Origin: Bacteroidaceae bacterium
GTDB lineage: Bacteria > Bacteroidota > Bacteroidia > Bacteroidales > Bacteroidaceae
NCBI GenBank assembly: GCA_017547585.1
Contig: JAFYPH010000055.1
Location: forward strand, 1-64,000
Reading direction: 5' to 3'
DNA length: 64,000 bases
Shown here piece after piece: positions 46,563 through 55,600 of the stretch. Below the pieces are notes generated by a model. It did not search any database. It saw nothing but the letters and a program-made list of their open reading frames with translations, and was not told the origin of the DNA. Position 1 is the stretch's first letter; each line of letters begins with the position of its first letter. The position numbers were made by a program, and so were the translations under genes.

Positions 46563-46596
46563 AAAAAATCAGCGTGCCACGGCACGCTGATTTTTT
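46563..46596. terminator. Terminator of the GDPD gene
   Basis: A perfect 15-bp stem (46563-46577 with 46582-46596, loop CACG) starting with A6 and ending in T6, 20 bp after the GDPD stop. The symmetric A/T flanks allow use in both directions. Confidence 0.85.
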
Positions 46597-46624
46597 ATAT
46601 TCTATAAAGTTACTTTTGTTCCAA

Positions 46625-46663
46625 TTTTTGGGATTGAGGACTAACAATCCTCAATCCCAAAAA
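46625..46663 (-). terminator. Terminator of cca
   Basis: A perfect 16-bp stem (46625-46640 with 46648-46663) ending in five A/T pairs, 11 bp after the cca stop on the minus strand. The core GGGATTGAGGA is similar to the terminator of the nuo operon. Confidence 0.75.
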
Positions 46664-46674
46664 ATACATCTATT

Positions 46675-48111
46675 TTACTCATTCACCGGCACTATTCCCT
46701 TCGCTGCAGCCTTCTCGAGGATAAATTTCAGCGCCGCATCATGCTCGTTGGGAATCGCTCCGTCGAGGATAGCATCCTTCACCGCAGCTTTCAACTGCCC
46801 CACAAGAGCGCAGGGCTCCAGCGCAAAGATGCGCATAATCTCCTCGCCATTCACCGGTGGCTGGAAATTGCGTATGCGATCCTTCTCCTCAATGTCCTTC
46901 AACTTCTGACGCACAATCTGGAAATTCTGCAGGAACTTCTTCTTGCGCACCTCATTCTTAGAGGTAATATCCGCCTCGCACAACAGCATAAGGTCGTCAA
47001 TATCGTCGCCTGCGTCGAAGAGCAGTCGTCTCACAGCCGAGTCGGTGACAACGTCGTCGGCAATCACAATGGGGCGCATGTGCAGTCCCACGAGCTTCGC
47101 AACGTATCGCATCTTCTCATTCTGCGGCATCTTGAACTCCTTGAATATCTGCGCAACCATCTTTTCGCCCACCACATTATGGTTGTGGAAAGTCCAAAAT
47201 TGAACGGGGTCCCATCTTTTGGTGCGCGGCTTTCCAATGTCGTGCAGCAGCGCCGCCCATCGCAGCCACAGATTGTCGCTCTTGGCCGCAACATTGTCGA
47301 GAACCTCCATTGTGTGGTAGAACATCTCCTTGTGACTCTTGCCGTTACGTGTCTCCACGCCCTGCATGGCCGCCAACTGTGGGAATATAAGCTGCAGCAG
47401 TCCGCAGCGGTCGAGCTCTATGAATCCCTTTGAGGGGATGGGCGAGAGCAGTATCTTGTTAAGCTCCTCGTTTATACGTTCGCGCGAAATAATCTTTATG
47501 CGCTCCTTGTTCTCGCACAGCGCCTCGAATGTCTCGTCCTCGATGTAGAAATTCAGCTGTGTGGCGAAACGTATGCAGCGCATCATTCTCAACGGGTCGT
47601 CCGAGAAGGTTATTCCCGGCTCCAGCGGGGTGCGTATTATGCGATCCTCGAGGTCGTATGTACCTTCGAACGGGTCTACAAGCTCTCCGAACCTGCTGCT
47701 GTTCAAGCAGATGGCCATTGCGTTTATTGTAAAGTCTCGTCTATTCTGGTCATCTTCGAGGGTACCATCCTCCACGATGGGGTTGCGCGAATCGTGGCTG
47801 TACGACTCCTTGCGAGCACCCACAAACTCAATCTCCTGGTCGCGATATTTTACCTGTGCAGTGCCGAAATTGGCGTATACGGCAAGATGCGCACCCTTGC
47901 CCAGCTTTTTGCTGAAGGCACGCGCCATTTCTATGCCCTTTCCGACAACGACAACATCGATGTCTGTCGACGGGCGTTGCAGAAAAATGTCGCGGACGTA
48001 TCCGCCAACAATGTAACATTCCATTCCCAGCTCATCGGCCGTTTCCGAAATCTTGTGGAACAGAGGCTTGTCCAAAATTTTTTGTAGCTCTTCGCGGGTA
48101 GGTATATACAT
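46675..48111 (-). CDS. cca: CCA tRNA nucleotidyltransferase with HD domain
   Basis: Adds or repairs the 3' CCA of tRNAs (or may act as a poly(A) polymerase). The 478-residue protein has the class II nucleotidyltransferase site IVGGYVRDIFLQRPSTDIDV, the RNA-binding segment (ITFSDDPLRMMRCIRFATQL), and an HD-type phosphohydrolase motif ALLHDIGKPRT. The start at 48111 (MYIPTREELQKIL) is preferred because the -7 box at 48143-48150 lies inside the longer frame. It is needed here because tRNA-Arg lacks an encoded CCA. Confidence 0.92.
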   Translation of the reverse strand: MYIPTREELQKILDKPLFHKISETADELGMECYIVGGYVRDIFLQRPSTDIDVVVVGKGIEMARAFSKKLGKGAHLAVYANFGTAQVKYRDQEIEFVGARKESYSHDSRNPIVEDGTLEDDQNRRDFTINAMAICLNSSRFGELVDPFEGTYDLEDRIIRTPLEPGITFSDDPLRMMRCIRFATQLNFYIEDETFEALCENKERIKIISRERINEELNKILLSPIPSKGFIELDRCGLLQLIFPQLAAMQGVETRNGKSHKEMFYHTMEVLDNVAAKSDNLWLRWAALLHDIGKPRTKRWDPVQFWTFHNHNVVGEKMVAQIFKEFKMPQNEKMRYVAKLVGLHMRPIVIADDVVTDSAVRRLLFDAGDDIDDLMLLCEADITSKNEVRKKKFLQNFQIVRQKLKDIEEKDRIRNFQPPVNGEEIMRIFALEPCALVGQLKAAVKDAILDGAIPNEHDAALKFILEKAAAKGIVPVNE

Positions 48112-48142
48112 GGATTCTTTTTTTATAGCTCTATCTAAATTG

Positions 48143-48150
48143 CAAAAATA
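48143..48150 (-). promoter_or_regulatory. -7 box of cca
   Basis: TATTTTTG on the minus strand, a perfect TAnnTTTG match 32 bp before the cca start. The -33 region is weak. Confidence 0.5.
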
Positions 48151-48254
48151 CTGTTTTTTGCTCGTATTCGCATCTAAAAAGCTGCGAAACATCTTTTTTT
48201 TGCCGAAAAAGTGGCTTTTTAAACACTTTTTTCTTTCTTGACGGATTTTAGTTG

Positions 48255-48262
48255 TACTTTTG
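48255..48262 (+). promoter_or_regulatory. -7 box of the 48.3-kb lipoprotein gene
   Basis: TACTTTTG, a perfect -7 match, 29 bp before the ATG at 48291. The in-frame ATG at 48252 lies inside the box and can be excluded. Confidence 0.5.
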
Positions 48263-48290
48263 TACCATTATTAATATAATAAAGACGATT

Positions 48291-49142
48291 ATGAAAAAGG
48301 CAGTATATTTTCTTGTGGCAATAGTGGCTGTTGCCCTGTTCACAGCTTGTGGCGAGTCTATTGAAGAGAAGGCTCAGCGTTCGTTGCAGTCGGCTCGCGA
48401 GGCCTATGAGGGCGGCGACTATCAGAGTGCAAAAATAGAGCTCGACAGCCTGAAAATACTTTACCCCAAGGCGTTCAACGCCCGTCGCGAGGCAATGAAG
48501 CTGATGCGCGAGGTTGAGCTTGCCGAGCAGCAGCGCAGCGTAGCCTGCTTCGACAGCATGCTCGTTGCCAAGCGTGCCGAGGTTGAAGAGGCTATAAAGT
48601 CGGGATTCATATTCGAGAAAGACGAAAAATACCAGGATGTCGGTAACTTCATGGCAGCCTCGCAGGCACCAATGAAAAATGTCACCAACAGCTACCTTCG
48701 TGCCCAGACAGACGAGAATGGCGTCCTCACAATCACCTCTATCTATCGTGGAAAGCCCATTTCTCACAATAAGGTAAAGGTGTCGGTGGGCGACAGCTTC
48801 GCCGAGTCGGCCAACCCCTTGAGCAACTACAGTTCCAAGCATCTGGGAGTAACCACCGAGCGTGTCGACTTCCGCTTCGGCAAGGACGAGGGTATCATAG
48901 GTTTCATAGTGCTTAACGCCGGCAAAGGCATCAAGGTAGAGCTCTCGGGAAAATCTACTTACACATACACTCTGCGCAAAGAGGATGTGCAGGCAATAGC
49001 AAAAATTTACGACCTCTCGATGCTGCTGCGCTCCATCAACGAGCTTCAGGCAGCCAAGCAAGAGGCTCAGCGCCACATAGAATTCATCGAACGCAACAAG
49101 CAACGCAGCGAAGAGTCGGCTGCGGCAGCAGCCGAGCAATAG
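48291..49142 (+). CDS. Predicted lipoprotein with helical repeat and coiled-coil tail
   Basis: Protein of 283 residues that I do not recognise beyond its layout. Signal peptide MKKAVYFLVAIVAVALFTAC ends in a lipobox cysteine. Residues about 25-85 are helical and TPR-like (LQSAREAYEGGDYQSAKIEL). A central domain of about 150 residues is probably beta-rich. The last 60 residues are a charged helix (LQAAKQEAQRHIEFIERNKQ) ending in alanine repeats and suited to a coiled coil. It is monocistronic, with a strong terminator. A role as a periplasmic-facing lipoprotein with a protein-binding tail is inferred only. Confidence 0.7.
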   Translation: MKKAVYFLVAIVAVALFTACGESIEEKAQRSLQSAREAYEGGDYQSAKIELDSLKILYPKAFNARREAMKLMREVELAEQQRSVACFDSMLVAKRAEVEEAIKSGFIFEKDEKYQDVGNFMAASQAPMKNVTNSYLRAQTDENGVLTITSIYRGKPISHNKVKVSVGDSFAESANPLSNYSSKHLGVTTERVDFRFGKDEGIIGFIVLNAGKGIKVELSGKSTYTYTLRKEDVQAIAKIYDLSMLLRSINELQAAKQEAQRHIEFIERNKQRSEESAAAAAEQ

Positions 49143-49162
49143 GCGACAATGGTTGCAGATAC

Positions 49163-49194
49163 AAAAAATGGAGCCCCGGGGCTCCATTTTTTTT
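49163..49194 (+). terminator. Terminator of the 48.3-kb lipoprotein gene
   Basis: A6-TGGAGCC (49163-49175) pairs with GGCTCCA-T6 (49180-49192) around CCGG, followed by further T. It can serve both convergent genes. Confidence 0.9.
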
Positions 49195-49197
49195 GTG

Positions 49198-49686
49198 TCA
49201 GTTCCAGATGATTCTCCACCCTTCGGCCACTATCATCACTATCAGTGCAGCGCAGAAGATGAATTTTATTCCCGTGGTCAGCATGAAGGCTACGAAAGAC
49301 ATGAACGCTGTCGTCAGGGCCTTTTCGGTGGTGTTCTTTGCCATAAGCTCTCCGATGAATGCTCCTGCAAATGGCCCTAATATTATTCCCCACGGCCCCA
49401 GGAAAAGGCCCACGAACATTCCTATGCCCGCGCCCCATGTGCCATATTTCGAGCCGCCTTTTTTCTTTGCCAGCCATATTGGGGCAACGTAGTCGAGCAC
49501 GGTGATTATGGCTGCTGCGACGCCCGTCGCAATTATCGTTGCCGTCTCAATGTCGTTGTCTGCGCATGGCAACAGCAGCAACAGTCCCACGAAAGAGAGT
49601 GGGGGGCCGGGAAGCGCCGGAAGCACTGCACCCAAAAGTCCTGCCACTGCGCACAGCAGGGCGAGTATCACTAAAATATATTCCAT
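49198..49686 (-). CDS. DUF456 membrane protein
   Basis: Small inner-membrane protein of 162 residues with about four to five helices, matching DUF456 (glycine-rich segments VLPALPGPPLSFVGLLLLL and GMFVGLFLGPWGIILGPFAG). The function of the family is unknown. The gene starts 3 bp after sprA, so it is the last gene of the ruvA-sprA unit. The link to SprA may be positional only. Confidence 0.85.
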   Translation of the reverse strand: MEYILVILALLCAVAGLLGAVLPALPGPPLSFVGLLLLLPCADNDIETATIIATGVAAAIITVLDYVAPIWLAKKKGGSKYGTWGAGIGMFVGLFLGPWGIILGPFAGAFIGELMAKNTTEKALTTAFMSFVAFMLTTGIKFIFCAALIVMIVAEGWRIIWN

Positions 49687-49689
49687 CCT

Positions 49690-52600
49690 TTATTTTGTCA
49701 ATGAGAATTTAAGGCTGACACCAAAGTCGGTGGTTGTCGTGGGGTACGAGCTTGCCGAAATCAGCGGTATTGTCTTTTTGCGCTCCACGAAGAAGCTCAT
49801 GTTCAGCATCTTGCTGTAAGTGTAGTCGGCCGATAGAGAGTAGTTGAACGACTCGTTACCGCTTGTAGCCTGTGTCGTTCCTTTGTCTATGCTGCGGCAC
49901 AGCGAGGTCATGTTCTTGAACGAGAATGCGCCTCGTATGTTCAGGTCGTTGCTCACCTTGTTGCTCTTGCTTGCCTTGCTGCTTGCTCCCAGCATCTTCA
50001 GATTCACAATCTTGTAGCCGGCGTTGAGCACAAGCTCTTTCGAGTGGGTCTCCACCATCTGTATGGCAGTCACGCTCAAGTTCAGCACGCGCGATTTTAC
50101 ATATTTGATGCCCAATGTAAGGTTGTCGTTTGTGGTTACATCCACTCCCAACAACGGCGAGAACGACTCGTTTATCGAAGCGCTTCCGATGTTGTAGCGG
50201 CTACTGGGCACGGGCAGGCCTGTGCTTGTATTGTTTGTGAAGCCCAGTCCGTTGGTGTACTCCATATATGTAGAATAGGTGCTGAAAGAGCCTATTGCAT
50301 AGACGCTCTTGTAGCCGTGAGTGATGTTCACACTCTTGAAGCGTTTTTGGAACATTGGCAGCTTGGAGAGTCCCGCATATTTAATGCTCCAGTTGGGCAG
50401 CATACGCAGGAATGAGGGGAAAAGGTCGTTGATGCCGTTGCTGCCGCCCTGTCCCGTGTATGCGCTCAGGAAGGCAGGAATCATCACTTCGGCCGAGTAT
50501 TTGTTCACCGTTCCATTCTCGGGGTTGAACACCTGTCCGGCGAGCGAACTGTTCTCGGGGTATTTTGTTCCCGCGTATCTATCCTCGAGACGCTGTCGTG
50601 TGCTCTCGAGGCTCGACACGAACTTGTTGAATGTGGACGAGCGGTAGTTGTTGCTCTCGCTGCCTGTGTCGAAGCAGTTTCCGATGGTGATTGTTGTCAT
50701 CGAGAATCCTCCCGACTGTGTCTCGGGCATTCCCGCGTACATATACTGTATGTTGCGGCTCTTGTTTCTTGCCCAGTCGGCGTTAAGGTCAATCTTGACG
50801 TCGGTAAAGGGCTCCAGCATAAACTTCACCTGCATGTTCTCGGCTGCGCTCGACGCTGCCTGCACCGCCACGCTGTCGCTGCACAGCAACCATCCTTTGT
50901 CGTAGGCGCGCTTCAGGTAGCTGTCATCCGTGAGGCCGAATGCAAAGTCCAGTCCCGGAGCGTATGTGCCACCAAGCTTATTCTGTCCCAGCACGTCACC
51001 CACGTTGGGCATGAATCCCGGCAGCGACATCGAGTAGTTGTTCGTGTAGCTTATGGACATATTGCGCACCATCATGAGGAAGCGTGTGGGGTACTGCATT
51101 CTCTTCATGAATTCAGTGTTCTCGCTCTTCACTTTGGGGACGATGGTGAGCTTCAGAGGCACAGTGTCCTTATTCTTTATAAGGATGCTGTTCTCGTCGA
51201 TAATCTTATATTTCAGCTTGTAGGGGCGTCCCTTCTTTGTGCGTGCGTTTATCACCAGCTTCTTGCTCTTCAGTCCGTGGGCAATGGGCAGCACTGTGTC
51301 TGTGCGCAACGTAATTTCTGTCCTGAAAGGCTTTATTTTTGCTGCCTTCTGGGCCTTCTCGCGCTTGTTCTTTGCCGCTGCTCCGCTTGCGAAACGCTTG
51401 TTCGTCTCCTCGAGGTAGGGGAACAGGTTGTAGAACTTTTCGAGGTTGAATGTTCCGTTGAGCGTTGTCGTGCGCTTGTTGGCAATGTTGTTGCCGAAGT
51501 TCACACCCGAAGAGCTGTTTCCTCTCGCCCAATTATACGACGACGAGAAGTTGGCGCTTGCCGTTACCCACTCGAAGATGGGCAGTTTGTTTATGGGCAG
51601 CGTGTACGATGCTGTGAAGCTCTGCTGGTAGCTCAGCGGGCGTCCCAGATTCCTTACACTGTGCATCACCGAATCCTTCCATATGCTGAACTCGTCGGGG
51701 TAGCGGTTTCTGTTCACGGGCATATAGGGCTCCTCAATCTCGGCGCTTGTGCCTGTCGTCAGGTTCATGCGCATGTTTGTGGTGGGGTCCCACTTCAATG
51801 TCATGTGACGGTTCCAGTAGAATTGCTGCGAGAAGTTCAGCGGCGTTGCCGTCTGGTTGTATGTGTTGCTCAGGTCGCGTGTCTGTCGCTCGTGGTAGGT
51901 GCGTGTCATGTCCGTGTTCAGCGAGAGGCTCTGCGGCAGAGGATTCACTCCCCACTCTTTGAACATATTCCACCATTTGGACTTGCTCTTGATATCTTTG
52001 AAGGGCTTTATGGTCTTTATGGGGTTGGTGTAGGCGTATGCGGCAGTAGCCTTCCAGTTGAGACGATTCTCCCAGCTGATGGTGCTTCCGCTGTTGTCGG
52101 TGCTCGAGTATGAGTATCCGAATGTGAAGTTTGCGGGGTCGTAGGGCATGGGCTTCTTGCTGGCAATGCCTATCTTGGCGTTGCTGACGCTGAAATTGCG
52201 TGTGGTTGATTTTACCTCGGCAATGTCTCTAATAGAGTCCTGTGCGACGCCTGTGTATGTGTCGAGCACGTCGTCGAAGAGAAGGTCGGTCTCGAACGGG
52301 CTGTAGAGGGGCGATTTTACCTCCTGTGACATTGAGTAGTAGAGGGGCAGCGAGATTTTTGCCTTTTTGGGGAAGAAACGTCCGAAGTCGAATGTTCCTG
52401 TTACCGAATATTTATAATAGTCGTCCTTGCGGCGTGCAGCGAGCTTGTCCTCGAGTCCGCCGAATCCGGCAGTCTCTATCTTGCCCTGTGCGGCGATGCT
52501 TCCAAGGTCGGAGAGCTTGATGTTGAGGTTACCCTGCGCCGCCCATCCGCTCTTGTTGTTGAAGCCCAGCATACGCATTTCGTTCACCCATACGATGGCC

Positions 52601-55600
52601 GATTTTGGCGCTCCTGTATTGTTGCGCACACCTATCATCATCACCTTTACCTGTCCCAACGACGGGTTTCCGATGACGCTTATCCTGTTCTTGGGCTTCT
52701 CCTCGTCGTACTCACTGTAGAGGGTGGTGTTGCTTATGTTTGACCTCTGTGAGTTGCGCAGTGTGTTGCGTCTCACCTTAATATCTGTCAGTTTGCTCAG
52801 CGGAATGTCGAGCATATTCTCTGTGGGCCATACGGCTGTTCCTCCTGCGGTGCTGTATGCATCGTAGGTGCCGTGGGGAGTCAGTTTCAGCGGAATCTCA
52901 TATTCGTAGTAGTTGCTCTTGTAGTCCGAGCCGATTCTCACGAACAGCGACACGTCGTCGTCGGCAAGCACTGTGCCGTCGAGCACGGGAGCCTCGGCGT
53001 GGGCGAATATCTGTATCCTCTCATATTGACGAATGTCGAGCGTGCTCTTCTTGTAGACGGCGCGCGACTCCTTTGAGCCCAGATTGTTCACCTGCAGCGA
53101 CAGCGCCTGCTCATTATCCTGTCTCAGCTGGGGTTGTTCGGGGTCGAGTATGCGCGAGATTCCCGGGGGAAGCACGTAGTTCACCGGCTGGCGGTCGCCG
53201 TGCTCCTCGATGTTCACTGCCGACATTATAAGCTCTCCGCTGACGGTGGGCGAGGTGTTGTTCGTCGAGGCGATGGCGTTCATATAGGGGCGCCAGTCGC
53301 CGCGCACCAACTTCAGTGTGGCGAAACGCAGTGTCACGGGCTTCTTGAAGTTAGTGAGGTACATACGCATGAAACGTATAGAGGTAAAGTCGCGTATCGT
53401 TCCCACAACCTTCTCGTAGTCGTCGATGGGGATGCGGAACTTGTACCAATTTACACTCTCCGTCGCTCCGTTGCGCAGCTTGGCGGTGACGGTGCGTTTG
53501 TCCGAAATATAGTTGGTGCCCACCTGCATGTCCTGCGGGCGCAGTGAGATTCTGTATTGGAAGAAATTCTCGTATTCGTCCATCGTGAAGTCCTGGTTGG
53601 CATCCTCGATGTCGGGGGTTGTCTTTGCCGACGTATTGTAGCTCTCGTTCGAGGCCGATGATGTTGCCGAGTTTCCTTCGGGGTTGTTGTAGTATTTATA
53701 TCTTTCGAAGATGTTGCGCTGCACCTGGTCGTAGTCCGAGCCGCGGTAGTGGTGGTAGTTGTCGTTGGCCGGGTCGGCGGCAATGCTGTCATAGACCTCG
53801 CTCTTCACCTTACCGCGTATCGCGTCAAGATAGTTTGCGTATGTGGGGAATGCAGCCTCGTCGTTGCTTGTGAGTCCGTTGAGGCCAATATCCTGCTGTG
53901 TGCGGCTGCCGGCGTTGTTGTCGAATGCGTAGACAAGGCTCGATGTTACAGGCACGCGTCCCCATACGGTCTCTTCGTAGCCGTAGTTGTTGCTGCCGGC
54001 GGGCAGTCCGTTCTCGAAGAACTTCTTGCCGTCCTTGAGAATATCCTCGGAAACCTCGCCCAGGTTAATGTAAAAGTCGCCACCACCGCCTGCATCGTCG
54101 TAGATGAAGGGGTCGAGCAACCAGAACTCAATATACTGCACGTTGGCAGTCTCGAAGTCTGTTGTTGTCAGCTGACGTGTGATTCCTCCCCAGCGCTTCT
54201 CGGGAGCATTGAGCTTTCCGTCGAACGTAAGGTCGGGGTCGAGGTTATAGGGGCCGCGCTCGTCGGGGTAGTAGCTGACGTTCATCAGCGACAGTGTGGA
54301 CGACTCTTCATAAGTAGACTCCTTGTTGGGGTACAGTTCACGTTGGTACACCTCGCGCAGATAGTGGTTGGACAGCTGGTCGAGGTCGCTCTTTATGTGC
54401 GAGGGGGTGAGCGACGAACTGCGGCGCGTGAACAGCGGGTCGATTGTGTACCAGTTGATGAGCGCGCGGTCGTATCCCGTGAGAATGTTGTTCGTGAGTC
54501 CGTAGTTGGCCATTCCTGTGGGAATTGCGGCAAGCACCCACGCTGACGGAGCGTCGAGGTCGATTCCATTCTCGGTGCTCTCGAAGTCGTCGATGTACGA
54601 TGCGTTACTCTGTACCTCGTCGGATGTTCCCGCATTCAGCTTGGCAAATTCGGCTGTGAGGTTGATGCTCGACGGCGCCGAGCAGCTGAGCAGCGGCAAG
54701 CGGTCGAGGAATGTTGTCAGCCACTGTGACTGTCTTTTCCACGAGAGATTCGCGCCCCATATAAGGTTGTTCAGCGGCTCCGAGCCCATGTCCACCTTCG
54801 AGGTCAGCGGTTTTTCTGTGAGCGACATTATCGTTCCTCCGAAGGTCAGGTAGTCCGAGTAATTATATTGCCAATTAAGGCCCAGCATGGTCTTGCGCTG
54901 CATGTTAAAGAGAGTATTGCTCTCGAGCGACACCTCCACGGGGGTGCCTGCGTCCACAAGACTCTGGTTCACAATGGTTACGATACCCGCAGCATAGTCC
55001 ACCGTATAGTCGCTGTTCTCTGTGAGTACCACTCCTCCGGCGGTGACGGTCACCGAGCCTTTGGGAATGTTCATCGAGCCCGTCTGGATGACATTGGCCG
55101 ACGAGCCTGTGTACTCTCCTATAAGATAGAATTTATCCTTTTCGGCAAGCTGTCGCGCGACGGTCTTTGTCGAGTCGTAAAGCTCCTGATAGATGTATTT
55201 CTCGGCAAGGGCGTCGCTGCCTATCTTTTTCTTGAGGTTGGTGCCGAAGGGCTCCACCGTGGGGAAGAATATTCGTCCCGTCGAAGCCTGCACCGTGAAT
55301 CCCTCGACAAAGTCGAAGATGCCGTTGGGCGCCTCCTTCGAATTGTTTGCGTCCAGACGGTCGAGGTTCATCATTCTCAGCAGCGGGGTGTTCTTCAGAT
55401 GCTCTTCGGGCAGATAGGTGATGTTCGTACCCAGGCTGTCGCATGCGTAGTAAACGTCTAGCTTGAAGTCTGTGCTTTTCAGGCTGCGCGCGCCCAGGCT
55501 GTAGACGTTCTTCATCATAAGATCCCAGCATCTATTCTGCGGCGAGCAGGAGTTGGGCTTCAGCAACTTCACCATCAGCGTCGATGACGACTCCTTCTGG

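Noticed and set aside
48219..49187. 322-codon open frame on the minus strand opposite the 48.3-kb lipoprotein
   Set aside because: The plus-strand frame has a promoter, a signal peptide, a lipobox and a terminator; the antisense frame has none and is Cys/His-rich.
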